A stretch of DNA of 64,000 bases, taken from positions 1,302,001 to 1,366,000 of the forward strand of contig CP012812.1 of the NCBI GenBank assembly GCA_001936135.1, read 5' to 3'. A program made the position numbers and the translations under genes. The notes under the pieces were generated by a model. That model had not been told where the DNA came from, made no database searches, and saw only the letters and a list, made by a program, of their open reading frames with translations. This document shows, in pieces, positions 38,720-49,786 of the stretch. Position 1 is the first letter of the stretch. Each line of letters starts with the position of its first letter. This DNA is from Saccharomycopsis fibuligera x Saccharomycopsis cf. fibuligera (lineage: Eukaryota > Ascomycota > Saccharomycetes > Ascoideales > Saccharomycopsidaceae).

Positions 38720-39784
38720 GTATTTTTTTCTTTTGTTTTTCTCTTTTTTACTCTTTTGTTTTGGCTTTTCTTGCATTTGGAGTATGATGTACATTATATT
38801 TTAGTCTCCTCTCTAGTTAGCGTTTTTGTCATTGTCTTGTTTTCTTTTTTTTTTTTTTGCAATCAAATTCTTTTCTATTCTGTTTCGGAATGTTTCTGGG
38901 ACAATTTTCTCTTCTGGCTTTTTATTATTGACTTTCTTTTTGTTTATGTTGTTTACATGTTTGCCTTTTTCACTGACTTTTATTTCTCTTGTTTGCCTTC
39001 TCAGTTTGGTTTGGTTTTCATTGCTTTCTCGTGGGACGGATCTACACTACACTGATTTTTAATAGATGTTGAAGTTGTTTTTTGGAGTTTTGTTTTCCCT
39101 AAAAGTAAATATATGATTAATCTTCACTTATGAAATTATTCTTTTAAAAGATAAAAAACATTTTTTTATTTTATCTAATTTTTTAAAAAACTAAAAATGG
39201 TAATATGAGGATTCGGTCTAACCTAAAAATCATTACGTACAGATATCTTTGTTTAACAAAGAACCCACATCGCATTATTTTAGACTATACCCCCATTTTA
39301 AAACGAAAACACATCTAAAAAAACCTAAAAAAACTGTATATTTACGACACACTTTAAAAGTGACTGAAACTGCCTTATTATTCATTTTCAAAATTATCAG
39401 TTATCTACGTAATGGGTCTACATTAATCCTTGTTTAGCTTCTGGCTTCGAGCTCTTGAGCTCCCTTCATTTGATGTTTTAAGTATAGGTTCTTATTTGTA
39501 TACTAGTTCATATATGTACTAATTTACTAGTAACTATTGTTACGGTTTGTAATTTGCTTTACTATGTTATATTAATAGAAAGAGCGCAGTACTCCTGTGG
39601 GTAAACATTATTTAAGGATTATGCCCAAACATGAAAAAAATTTTGACTTTTATTGCATTTTCATCGTTTAAGCGAGTGTTCTGAAAACTAAATTCCCCTT
39701 TGTGTTAAGAATCAAATTACACACCAGACAGAGAACAAAAATAAAGAAGCAAAAAACAGACTATGAACAGATTAAAAGGGGTAC
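38720..39784. other. T-rich 3' region and AT-rich gap
   Basis: The first 340 bases (to about 39060) are T-rich and A-poor on the coding strand and give Phe-rich spurious frames, a pattern shared with other genes here. The rest is AT-rich with no recognisable gene. Confidence 0.5.
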
Positions 39785-40680
39785 ATTAATATATACAACA
39801 AGTACAACAATTACTAAAAAAAAGCAAGGCAAATTATAAGCTTGAAAGCCACTCCATATATGCAAAACATTATTCGTTCACAAAGGCCAAACGAGAAGAT
39901 AAAGATTGAGAGACCCAAAAGATTCAAAGCTATGGCACTTCTATATCTGACTTGAAATTAACGAAGAAAACCTCAAAACCTTAACAAAATTGTATTATCT
40001 GTTCATAGTAAAGTTGAGATAACTCAATTACTCAAGTATGCAAAGTTGTTTGATTCATTGAGATACAGTATCAAAAGACAGGCATTGCGCATAATAAAAA
40101 TAGTTTTTGTTGCACTTTAGAAAGTACTTCCCCTTCTGGGGTGAGCAGCAAATACAATTAGCCTTTGATGCACTAATAATTGGGCTTCCTAATCTCCGAA
40201 AACATACCAAATTCAAGAAACTTTAATATTTGAGATAACATATTACCTAGTTAACTATATAGAGGAAATATTAAGTAAAAGGGCCAAATTTGAGTCCAAA
40301 TCTTGTGATGTTGAAGATAATTTCGAAGACATTTGAGAAGTTGAATACGGGCATCGACGCTTGAAGTTTTATTAGAGGTTCCCTTTATAGCCAACTATGA
40401 CATAAATTGAATACATCGAATGTCGAAGGCATCTTATGGAGTTCGTGCACAAAGCATTGTTAAGTCATTTTAGAATGTGTAGTAAAGCGTGCTGATAGGT
40501 GAAGTATCCAAGGATGTCATGTTATTATAATTAGGAACAACACAATGATAAATAATATAAGCTTCGAAGAACTGGGAGACTGGCTACAAAATCAACGCTT
40601 TGAGCTTATGGGTTGTTTTGAAGTATTTGGTATCAAAATTTATGATTTATTAAATTATTACCAAGTGAAAGAAAACAAAA
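39785..40680 (+). pseudogene. Probable decayed gene, unknown family
   Basis: On the + strand several successive stretches read like ordinary protein rather than random AT-rich translation. One begins IQQVQQLLKKSKANYKLE, one contains EITQLLKYAKLFDSLRY, and the last contains ISFEELGDWLQNQRFEL. They are separated by several stops and frame changes, so no intact product is possible. The same strand and order of the pieces suggest one former gene of roughly 250-300 codons. I do not recognise the family, and the last piece merely looks helical. A chance origin cannot be excluded, since each piece is only 35-45 codons. Confidence 0.35.
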
Positions 40681-40728
40681 AACAAAAAACAAAAAACAAA
40701 AAACAAAAAACAAAAAACAAAAAACAAA
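40674..40728. repeat. 7-base tandem repeat (ACAAAAA)
   Basis: About seven to eight nearly perfect copies between the decayed region and the SIT1 3' end. Confidence 0.9.
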
Positions 40729-40767
40729 GCGTACACATGCTAGAAAAAAGTTCATGAAAAATTAAGC

Positions 40768-42618
40768 TCAAGCCTCACGATTTGCAGAAGCATTCTCATT
40801 ATTGCTTGTAGCCCGCTGTTTTCTGAAATGCTGTCTGAAAAAATTCGCAAAATTATCATTTTCCTGGCGTTGTGCAATATCTTCAATAGACTGTTCGTTA
40901 CCTAAAGTGTGATCTCTCAAAAAGAATGTAGAAAAAACCATTGGCACACAAAGCACTAATGCCACAGTTATCAACAATTTTTGAATATACTTGTATGCTT
41001 CCACAATCGCATCTCTTTCCGAAGTTCCCTTTGGGTATTTTGCCACGAATTCATAAGGGCTAGAATATGCAAATTCTGCCAATGTAGCTGGTAAGTAAAG
41101 CATTAATCGCTTATATAGCAACTGAGTCCACATTGCACCTGCAATAGAGCTGCCAACGGCGGCACCGACCCTATATAAAGTATAGACTAAAGCAATTGCG
41201 GAAGCCATATGTTCATGGTTGACGCAAGACTGCACGGTGATTGAAATTGAAGAAGTGAAAAAACAAGTGCCAATGCCCATTACTACCAACGCACCAATGA
41301 TACCGTCATGGGACCCTTCGCCGGCACGATAACGGATCATCATTCCTAGAGCAACCATCCAAAGCGAACAACCAATGGTGATGAAAAGTTTAAGCTTTTT
41401 AAAATACGCAATAAAGATCCCGAATGGAATTAAGCCAACAACTGAGGTAAAGGAGGCAACGTAAAGGATTCTTGTAGCAGATTTGGTAGACTCATAAATG
41501 GCCACAATCAAAACTGTATACAAGTATGAACTTTCAATACCAGAGATAAGATCAAAAAGGAATGAAATCAATGAAGCTGACCAAATGCCACGATCTTTTA
41601 ACATGTGTAGTGGGAACATTGGTACTTGCGCAAACTTTCCTTCCCAAACAAGAAAAACTGGAACCAACACAAATCCAATTACTAATGGAGCAATAATTGA
41701 TCCACTTTGCCATTTGCTCTTAATACCACCAGCAACCGTGATTGGGATCAAGATGCAACCAAGGGCAACAAGGAAAATAATCAACCCAATGACGTCAAGT
41801 TTCCAAAATAAGTACTTCAAAAATTCTACCCATCCTAATTGTTGGAACTTGGTCTCGCGCAATTTAAACACTCTCCATCTTTCTGTTTTTCCTGCCTTCC
41901 ATCTCATATGAAGCATACAGCAAATCAATGGGAGACAAGCAAGTGGATAAATAAAAGCCCACATTCCAATTCTCCAAGACCAGTTCCCTTGCTCATATAC
42001 CCCCTCGGTAACATTACCAGAAATCCAGGTATTGATAATGAAAGGAAAACTAGTAGTAGCACTAAAAAATAATCTCCATCTCAAAGATGAAAAATCAGCA
42101 AGAATGAAACTTACCACCAATATAGCCCCCGTATAACCTAATTGATAAAAAATTGAACCAGCAGCAAATTTTTGTACGTCTGTGGCTTGACTTTCAATGA
42201 TGGTACCCATTACGTAAAAAATCATTGATGCAATGAAAAGTTCCAATCTTCCAAACACATCAGATAATCTTGCATATACTGGTTGAGCGCCAGCAGCAAT
42301 GAATGCAGTGATGGTGCTAACAGTAGTTAGCAACGAATGTTCTTTGAAAGAATCAGTCGCATAGCCGGTGTAAATGTACCGTGTTTGACTGTCTAAACCA
42401 TATGCGTAACCAACGAGAAAAGCCGAAAATAAAAGAATTAATTTTTGGTACCATGTTTGCCATTGCTCAGCTAAAATTTCTGCTTTCTCAACGCCAATGG
42501 ATTTCTGTTCTTTGGCTGCTGTAGAAGCTAGCTGCGGCTCATGATTCAATGATTCTGGTCTATCAAAGGCTGAATCTTTGGTGACCAGAAAGTCATTTTT
42601 GATTGACTCTCGGGACAT
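40768..42618 (-). CDS. SIT1: Siderophore-iron transporter, MFS family
   Basis: A 616-residue major facilitator with about 14 hydrophobic spans, of the fungal siderophore-iron:H+ symporter (ARN/SIT) family. Family signs: the cytoplasmic N-terminus followed by LLFSAFLVGYAYGLDSQTRY, then VSTITAFIAAGAQPVYARLSD in the early spans, the RLSDVFGR signature loop, and the NTWISGNV segment. It imports ferric siderophores such as ferrichrome at the plasma membrane; the exact ligand cannot be read. The C-terminal tail is hydrophilic. A GATA-type TGATAA element at 42749-42754, about 130 bases upstream of the start, could bind the iron repressor Sfu1; one copy is weak evidence. An endosomal paralogue or glutathione exchanger of the same family is the alternative. 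Confidence 0.85.
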   Translation of the reverse strand: MSRESIKNDFLVTKDSAFDRPESLNHEPQLASTAAKEQKSIGVEKAEILAEQWQTWYQKLILLFSAFLVGYAYGLDSQTRYIYTGYATDSFKEHSLLTTVSTITAFIAAGAQPVYARLSDVFGRLELFIASMIFYVMGTIIESQATDVQKFAAGSIFYQLGYTGAILVVSFILADFSSLRWRLFFSATTSFPFIINTWISGNVTEGVYEQGNWSWRIGMWAFIYPLACLPLICCMLHMRWKAGKTERWRVFKLRETKFQQLGWVEFLKYLFWKLDVIGLIIFLVALGCILIPITVAGGIKSKWQSGSIIAPLVIGFVLVPVFLVWEGKFAQVPMFPLHMLKDRGIWSASLISFLFDLISGIESSYLYTVLIVAIYESTKSATRILYVASFTSVVGLIPFGIFIAYFKKLKLFITIGCSLWMVALGMMIRYRAGEGSHDGIIGALVVMGIGTCFFTSSISITVQSCVNHEHMASAIALVYTLYRVGAAVGSSIAGAMWTQLLYKRLMLYLPATLAEFAYSSPYEFVAKYPKGTSERDAIVEAYKYIQKLLITVALVLCVPMVFSTFFLRDHTLGNEQSIEDIAQRQENDNFANFFRQHFRKQRATSNNENASANREA

Positions 42619-44323
42619 ACTGATTTAAATGAGTGGGCTATTTATGTGTATACAATTAGTGCTATTGATCTTTGTAAAGGGCTCTCCGTAGCAATCTTTA
42701 AACAGGATTAAAAACCATTAAGGAAAACCAGTCTTAATTTAAATTCAATGATAAATCAAATTACTTGAAAAAAAGGAGATCGTATAGATAAGTAGCACCC
42801 TAGCGGAGACACACACTCTTAAACGAGGTTAAATTTGCAATTGCCATAGATACTTATTCAGTGTGCCTCTACAAAACTGGTAGAGATTTTTTGGTTTTGC
42901 CGATATAGAGGATGTTGCCGACGGCATCTCTCACGAATACGCCAACTGCATTGGTTGGCGCTGTATTGACGTGCAGAATGCGGCGCCACCGGGCTCGAAA
43001 CAAGCAAGAAAAGAAAGATGATGAGGAGAAAATACGCTGACTGAGCGAGGAATAACTCGCCGATGGATAAGATTAGATGGTCACCATGAAAACTTGTTGA
43101 AGATTAAATTTTTGAGGGAAATTTTACTTAGAGAACGAATACACTCTTGACCACATTAAGGAACACTGGCTGGGAAGACTTAATGAGGATCTTTTTTTCC
43201 TCGCTTGCCATTACTCGATCCTGCGTGAATATTTTTCCGGAAGCGGAGATTCTTTTTACGGTGAATAAAGTTAACTGTATGGCATGTGCTATAAAATTTT
43301 CTCCGACGGTGTGATTTCCTGTTTGGGGATTTATCGCCATCTGCTGTTTCAGTCTGGAGAACCAAATGTGAGGCTGTTATTTGCCAAGGTGGTTGCAAAC
43401 ATTCTCCAAAAACAACATTACAAATTGCCGCAAAGACGCTGAATTTCTTATTTGATGGTACCTATTTCAAGGTTCTCCAGAAAGCGTTACTTGAAAATTA
43501 TTCGGCTTAACAATGCAGTCAAGCCTACATGAACGAAAAGACCGCGAGGTTCGCCGTACGACATTTCTTGGTATGAATTATATTCCTCAAAATCCCCAAA
43601 ACTCTGTAATCCTCTGTGCATCTGGTTCTTTATAGCTTTTATATCGCAGGAGAAAGTAAGTATTTAACTATATGTTTCAATTGCCAATGAATATGTGCAT
43701 CAAACATTATCAGCTGCGCAATAAATACTTGGATTTTGAATACTTGAACCAGACAGTTTTTAATATTAGTATACCAACACCGCCTACAGACAGTAATTGT
43801 ATATGCAGTATAATTGTTGGCAAAGCTAAGAGTTTTGTTTGCAACATGGCTCTTATAATCTACCAGCTAATACGGGGTTGGCTCCACCATTAAAAAACAT
43901 TCAAAACGTATACAATCACTGAGAATGTAAACAGATTCTCCTGTTCGAGATGATAACAGGTAACTAAAAGTGGAGTAATTCTCAGTAGTACACCACTGTA
44001 TAGCTAGATATTATGAGGAATGGCAAATAATGTGATATAATAATCAACATGTAACATAAGCCTACGAAAAACCTTCTTTATTCTCTTTCTACTATTACAT
44101 CGTCACTTCCCTTTTAAGAAATATGTATCATTATGTTGTCCCTCAAGAGATCACCATTGTAACTTCCTTTAGTCTATATTCTAGTGTTAAGCAAATTCTG
44201 ATGGCTTGCACCTTACTTAATTAGAACATTCTTTCTGGGAATAAAAAAGACGTCGTTATTATGTTTATTTATGTACAAAATGTTTTATAAAAAACCAAGC
44301 TGGTGCATGCTGGTACAAGAAGC
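42619..44323. other. Intergenic region upstream of SIT1
   Basis: 1.7 kb that holds the SIT1 promoter at the left, a possible decayed coding stretch at 43128-43615 described separately, and otherwise AT-rich sequence without a recognised gene. Confidence 0.45.
43128..43615 (-). pseudogene. Possible decayed coding stretch
   Basis: Two minus-strand frames in a row have protein-like composition. The right one (about 43487-43615) includes SYGEPRGLFVHVGLTALL, and the left one (43128-43340) includes AIQLTLFTVKRISASGK. They are not in one frame and stops lie between, so no intact protein exists. The first phrase vaguely recalls an oxidoreductase fold but I do not assign a family. Lengths are 42 and 70 codons, so chance is a real possibility. 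Confidence 0.22.
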
Positions 44324-45184
44324 CTACTTATTATCAATAGAGGAAGAAACTTCTTTCCATTTGCTATTTCTTTCCAAGATTTCGTTAGCGTAATTGTTAA
44401 CATACTCAGAAGTATCACCGCCAACAGACAAAACTGATGGAACCTCTTTAGCAAAGGGTCCCTCTTGATGTGCCAACTTAACCAAAAGTTGACCAAGCAA
44501 ATGTGGGCTACCGCTTGGCAAATCATCCACTCCTTTGAAAAATTCTTTAGTCTGATTTTTGCCTTCATCATAATCTGAATGGCCATCTGGAAAAACTGTC
44601 TTGTTCTTAACTGCCTCAGACAATCTTTTTAAAGCGGCTGTTTTAATTACGCCTGGCTCAATGATAATTGAGCGAATACCAAGACCCTTGACCTCACCAT
44701 CCAAACAGGTGCTAACTTTATTTAAAGCCGCTTTACTGGCAGTATAAGGTGCATGGAATGGGATTGATAAATAGTTAACAGCGCTGCCGATGTTTATGAA
44801 GTATCCCAGTCTGCGTTCACGGAAGTGAGGTAAAAAGGCATTAATCACATTAATGGGGCCATAAAAATTAGTAGCAAACTGCCTTGCGAAACCTTTTGCT
44901 CCATTATCTTCAACACCCCCGGGTTGGGCAAATCCGGCATTATTGACAACCACATCAACAGGACCATGTTCTTTAATAATGTTCTGGACGGATTCGGCAA
45001 CTTCTTCGGTTGTTCCGTTGACATTGAAGCTGACAGTGACTGCCCCTTTGGACTTGGCTTCGGAAAGTTTCAGAGCGTCTCTGCTTGAAGCAATAACCTT
45101 ATCTCCTTTGGCAAGTGCAGCTTCAACGATACCTGCTCCAATTCCGGAAGAGGCACCAGTAACAAACCATGTAGTACTAGGCAT
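44324..45184 (-). CDS. Short-chain dehydrogenase/reductase, copy A
   Basis: A 286-residue classical SDR. The cofactor motif TGASSGIG is at residues 9-16, the NNAG motif appears in VDVVVNNAGFAQ, the catalytic Ser is in INIGSAVNY, and the YTASK motif supplies Tyr and Lys. These are complete, so it is probably active with NAD(H) or NADP(H). Substrate is unknown; fungal relatives with this arrangement are often annotated as oxidoreductases or carbonyl reductases. It is the downstream member of a tandem pair with the gene at 46076-46945, sharing the same layout, including the PHFRERR/K segment and the C-terminal KEGPFAKE/EIP block, so a local duplication is likely. Start at 45184 directly precedes the cofactor motif. 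Confidence 0.9.
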   Translation of the reverse strand: MPSTTWFVTGASSGIGAGIVEAALAKGDKVIASSRDALKLSEAKSKGAVTVSFNVNGTTEEVAESVQNIIKEHGPVDVVVNNAGFAQPGGVEDNGAKGFARQFATNFYGPINVINAFLPHFRERRLGYFINIGSAVNYLSIPFHAPYTASKAALNKVSTCLDGEVKGLGIRSIIIEPGVIKTAALKRLSEAVKNKTVFPDGHSDYDEGKNQTKEFFKGVDDLPSGSPHLLGQLLVKLAHQEGPFAKEVPSVLSVGGDTSEYVNNYANEILERNSKWKEVSSSIDNK

Positions 45185-46075
45185 GATTGATGATGTAAAA
45201 TGTTTTCAATGGCTATGTTGGTGAAATAGAAAAACGAAGAGCAGATTTCTTTTTTCTGCTGTAGTTGTTGAGTTAAGTAAGGTTATTTAAATACATCAAT
45301 CCTTGGTAGCGATTAGGCCTGATGCATGTACTCTTATACCCCAGATACCTGTCATTGAATTTGTAATCATTTATTGAATAACTTGGAGCTAAAAGTGAAG
45401 TGTATTGTGTGCTTGTTAAAGCCGCTAGCAATTTTAACACAATTTTTATTTCCGAAATAAAAACATAAGCTACGGAAATAAAATCTTAAGGCCGTACTAA
45501 CGTATAAGCATTTTCAACATGCTAACTCAAATATTTTTACCAATAGAGTATTTAGCACGCCACACTTATGCCGGTTGCTACTATTTGAGGATACTCTAAG
45601 AAATGGGCTTACTAATTGTTTTTCCAATTTAAAGAGATAGACGACAGTGAGAGCTCAATAGATAACGCTGAGAACCAACTCACCGAATAATTGGTTTTTA
45701 TAATTGGTAAGTCAGCGGACCTCGGCCTTTTTCACTTTTATAAAGGATTAGAACCTGTTTTCCTTTTTTTCTTTTTTTTTTTTTTTTCACTAACTGTACC
45801 CTGAGCTGTCAAGTGGTTGTTTTAATAAGCATCATTCGAGAGTGATATGAATTGGCTATAACAAATGAAATCCTTACTATTATCTTTGCATATACAGTTT
45901 TAATTATGCATGAATTTACTAATGAATCCATCAAACTTTCACCAGAAAGGTAAAATTATAATTAAATTGAGAATAACATATACATTAATAAACGGCAAAA
46001 AAGCGAAGGCAAATAATAAACAATAAAAAACTACTAACTTAAAGCTAACACACACTTACAATAACAGCCAAGAAA
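45185..46075. promoter_or_regulatory. Gap between the two dehydrogenase copies
   Basis: 890 bases containing the copy A promoter and the copy B 3' region. A T-rich block is at 45760-45790. No gene seen. Confidence 0.5.
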
Positions 46076-46945
46076 CTAATACTTATCAGTTGTTAAAGCC
46101 AAATCTTTCCACTTTTCAACTCTCTCCAAGTTTTTTCTTGAGTATTGTTCAATAAGATCAGCCGTATCGCCACCAAATGACACAATTTCTGGAATTTCTT
46201 TAGCAAAGGGGCCTTCTTTATGCACCAAAGTTACCAAATTTTCACCGAGAACTTCAGGCTTACCATGTGCGTTATCTTTAAAAAAATTGATCATATCTAT
46301 GCATTGTTTTCTGGCTTCATCGTAGTCAGAAATTGTTGCTGGGAAAGTTTCGGTACTTTTGTTTTTCTTCAAATCTTCAAGCACATTCTCCAAAAAAGTA
46401 GTTTTGAAAGCACCCGGCTCAATCAAAACAGAACGGATTCCAAACCCTTTGACTTCACCATCTAAACTAGTACTGAGTTGCTGAATTGCTGCTTTAGAAG
46501 CAACGTAAAGTGAGTAGAATGGGACGGTCGTATAAACAATACCACTGCCAATGTTAAGGAAAAGCCCTTGTTTTCTTTCACGGAAATGAGGTAAAAAGCC
46601 ACCAATCACTTTAACAGGGCCATAAACGTTAGTAGCAAACTGTTGTTCCAATCCATCTACTCCATTCTCTTCAATGCTTCCGAATTGGCCAAAGCCAGCA
46701 TTGTTTACGACAACATCAATAGGGCCGTATTTTTCAATAATTTGTTGAGAAGCTTTTTCTACCTCTTTGCCTGTCCCGTTAACATCAAAGCTGACGGTGA
46801 TTGCTCCTTTGGATTTGAATTGAGAAAGTCTCAGAGCGTTTCTGCTAGCGGCAATCACTTTGTCACCTTTCGCAAGAGCGGCTTCAACAATAGCAGCGCC
46901 AATTCCTGCGGAGGCGCCAGTAATGAACCAAGTGGTAGTAGTCAT
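46076..46945 (-). CDS. Short-chain dehydrogenase/reductase, copy B
   Basis: A 289-residue classical SDR, the tandem partner of copy A. It opens MTTTTWFITGASAGIG with the cofactor motif at the same place, then VDVVVNNAGFGQ, INIGSG-like active-site Ser (LNIGSGIVYTT) and YVASK. The frame is open 37 codons further upstream, but that extension is Phe-rich and absent from copy A, so I use the Met at 46945, which aligns with the copy A start. Two adjacent copies on one strand imply a duplication, with divergence enough to suggest an old event or relaxed constraint on one copy. Substrate unknown. Confidence 0.9.
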   Translation of the reverse strand: MTTTTWFITGASAGIGAAIVEAALAKGDKVIAASRNALRLSQFKSKGAITVSFDVNGTGKEVEKASQQIIEKYGPIDVVVNNAGFGQFGSIEENGVDGLEQQFATNVYGPVKVIGGFLPHFRERKQGLFLNIGSGIVYTTVPFYSLYVASKAAIQQLSTSLDGEVKGFGIRSVLIEPGAFKTTFLENVLEDLKKNKSTETFPATISDYDEARKQCIDMINFFKDNAHGKPEVLGENLVTLVHKEGPFAKEIPEIVSFGGDTADLIEQYSRKNLERVEKWKDLALTTDKY

Positions 46946-48022
46946 AATTGAGGATCGTAAATATAATAATGAAAAAACAAAGAAAAAAAAGAAGAGTCGA
47001 ATAAAGCTTTGACTGGTAGTTTGACGTTTTATATCCTTCTCTGTAGGATTTGCCACATCCTTCCTTGCTCGATTTAAAAATTCGAAAAGGTTCCTCTTTA
47101 TACATCGAAAATTCAGTTTGTACCCGTATTTGCTTAGGCGTTAAGGGACTTAGAGGACTTAGCGGACTCGTGACTCTGCGGATTTAACCGACTTACCGGA
47201 GATGACAAATTGTGATCGCTGCAGCCCCGTCTGTCCACTTTACCATTGGCAATTACTAATGATAGCAACACCGACTTGCTATAGCATAAAAAGACCTATC
47301 CGAAACAGGAAGGTCCAGTAAACGAAAGAATATGCTCTAAAAAAATTGGGCTTTAGAATGTTAAATATTGTCGGAAATCACTTGTAGTCTTTTTCTATAC
47401 TATCGCGGTAGAGGCATAAATAGCAAGGGGCAAGGTATTTCAACTAACGCAACGGCACAGTGAGTTATGCATCTCTTTTTGGGCATTTACAATATAGCAT
47501 GTTAGCAGCAAACCACGGAGTACTTTTTCATAGCCTTCAATAAAGTTCCTTAAAGGCCCTATTCTACTATTAGAAAGAGCCTATCTATGGCAACGTATTT
47601 GCTCGGAGGAAATGGGCATTGTGATGGATCGATGCACGAGCTGCGCATGTCACATTTCACTTCCGAGCGTCAAAGTTCATTTAAGTCCGAGCAGATGATA
47701 AAAATAGAAAGGTTGGTCAAATTTTTTTCTTTTTTTTTTTTTTTGGCGGATTATCCGAATAAGGCGGGACGAATGTTTTCTATTAAACAATTTTACTCAA
47801 TGAGCTTCATACAAATTGTTTAGAGATTTCATCATTTCTGAAAGATATATGTATTGGTCAGATCGGATCTGTACCTACGAAACTCGGACATGAAGTGCAG
47901 TTTAATGTCTAATGGATGGTACAGCCTGGAAATGTTGCAATTCGGAGAAGATTCGGAGAAGATCCACCAGCAAGGATTACTAACTAAAGAAAACAATACC
48001 ACTCCTAGAAACCATAGCGAAG
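46946..48022. other. Gene-free stretch upstream of dehydrogenase copy B
   Basis: 1.1 kb. The first part contains the promoter of copy B and short ACTTAG/ACTTACC-like direct repeats near 47143-47200. I see no gene. Confidence 0.45.
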
Positions 48023-48640
48023 TTACGAAGACAACACTTTTCTTTCTTTGCCCACAGATTCTACAATATCGATTCCTGCTTCAATGTTATTGAGAAGCCC
48101 GATTTGTCTTTCTAATTTGTCTTTTTGATAAGCGCAGAGCTTATTCTGTCGTGAGAATAACCTTTGGCAAAGTTCTCATCAACATGCTCTTGTCCTGTTT
48201 CTTCCTCAGGATCTTCCAGGTCGAATATCTAAGTAGCCGAGAAACATTCTGATTGTTATTATCTCAAGAGAACAACTTTTTTATACAGACTACACCTGTC
48301 CGAAATTATTTTCAATTAAGATCTGGTACATCCTCTATTTTAGTAATATAGTCTTCTTGGACATAACTAATCTCAAAGTTTTGATAGGCCCTTCTACCTA
48401 CCTAGAAAGCCGAGTCATTAACTCTTTGGCTTTGTGTAATTCTCTAGCTTTTCTAAAAGCTACATTGCTGTTTTGACAGAATTTGGTCTATATTTGTTCA
48501 TTGTTTTTACTTCCTGCCATCCGTAGTATTTTGAGTAAAACTTTTTCCATATTCTGCTGTATTTGTTGTCTGGCTAATAAATTAGGGAATCTCGCCTTTA
48601 TTATTAAAGTTCTGATCCTTCATTTTTTTTTATCGCCCAT
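48023..48640 (-). pseudogene. Decayed gene, unknown family, right of the dehydrogenases
   Basis: Minus-strand sequence from a Met at 48640 to a stop at 48023 reads like a protein of about 200 codons that no longer has an intact frame. Protein-like phrases in order include FPNLLARQQIQQNMEKVL, AFRKARELHKAKELMTRL, FEISYVQEDYITKIEDV and LERQIGLLNNIEAGIDIV. Composition is helical and charged, as in a real protein, and several stops and frame changes break it. I do not recognise the family. It may be a host gene lost in this lineage or a mobile-element remnant. Confidence 0.4.
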
Positions 48641-48833
48641 AGCTTATTGCTTGGATCTACCTTTAGTTTTTTTTAAAGTGAAAACGGTGATTTGGGGCAG
48701 TTTTTGTACCTATGTGTGTTAGAAGGTAAATGAAGTGAATGGAGTGACAACAAAAGGGATAAAAAGATAAAGGTACCGATAGAATATCTAAATATTTTTC
48801 ATGAACTCAGAAACTCAGGCGAGCACCATTATG

Positions 48834-48880
48834 TGAAGCGCGCCAGTATAAGCGTTTCCGATTACAAAATCGGTGCTTCA
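48834..48880. repeat. Nested inverted repeats
   Basis: An outer stem TGAAGC (48834-48839) with GCTTCA (48875-48880), and inside it a perfect hairpin CCGATT-ACAA-AATCGG (48858-48873). It lies at the end of the second decayed stretch. Function unknown. Confidence 0.6.
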
Positions 48881-49240
48881 GTTTGCTTCTTGTTATAATT
48901 GTAGTTGGTGCTATAAGGGGCATTTAAGTCATCTTCGGTTCTGCATACCGTAGCATTAGGCTGCTTTTGATGGCTATAATCTAAATTTTTGTTGTTATTG
49001 CTGGGCCTCGGGAATGGAGATTCAAGTGTGTTGCTTACAACCTTTATTTCCGGTAACCGTTGCCGCTCTTGTTGCTGTTGTGAGTCTGGAGCTTCTGTTC
49101 TTCAGTAAGGTCCCCGTAAGTTTCATACAATATTAGATGTGGTTTCTGTGCAACATTCTCGTGGTACCAGTTGAAAATGCAATGTTTTCTTGAATTCTTG
49201 AAAACAAAAACAAACATCTGAATACTAAATAGGCATGTGC
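48862..49240 (-). pseudogene. Decayed gene end, unknown family
   Basis: On the minus strand a hydrophobic stretch is followed by IFNWYHENVAQKPHLILYE and a tail containing RLPEIKVVSNTLESPFPRPS, then a stop at 48862. The tail is Gln/Asn-rich and protein-like, but at least one frame break separates it from the upstream part. The pattern resembles a last membrane span plus a cytoplasmic tail, as in a transporter. No family is identified. A poly-A run (49264-49292) lies just upstream. Confidence 0.35.
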
Positions 49241-49263
49241 GGTAAAAGAGTAAAAAATGATCC

Positions 49264-49292
49264 AAAAAAAAAAAAAAAAAAAAAAAAAAAAA
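49264..49292. repeat. Poly-A run, 29 bases
   Basis: Uninterrupted A run in noncoding DNA. Confidence 0.9.
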
Positions 49293-49786
49293 CAATAGGT
49301 TAAATTAAGGGTGTCAAGTAGCCGTTACAAGACCTTAAGTTTCAGCTAGCACCAGTCTTGGCTAGGGCTAAATTGTGTAATATGAGAATGTTTCTGATGT
49401 TTGTTTTTGGGAAAATGCGATCTATGCATGATGGCAGATCTTCGGCACCGATCCATTCAACTAATTACAATTATAGGAGATGAAGGATAAAAATCAGTCT
49501 AATTGATGTAATCTAACATGAATATAAGCATATATATAAAGTTATTGTGGGCATATAGTTGGCGCAAACTACCGTAAGTTTGTTTATACAGAAGTGTCTT
49601 CGGAGCCTTAGCGATGACCTCCGAGTCGAATCCACACAACTAGCGAAGTAGAATGCTCTAATCACCCCCTCCTCGGATAACTCTGGAAGCATCTGCTTTG
49701 ACAGTTATTTTGAGTCTCGGTTGCTTCATTTTAAATAAAAAGAAAAAATTTTTGTAGGTTGACTATAAAATCATATCAATTTGAAT

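Noticed and set aside
46946-47056. 37-codon upstream extension of dehydrogenase copy B
   Set aside because: Phe-rich, absent from copy A; the Met at 46945 aligns with the paralogue.
49560-49700. GTCGAATCC resembling a tRNA B box
   Set aside because: No A box or acceptor stem at the right distance on either strand.
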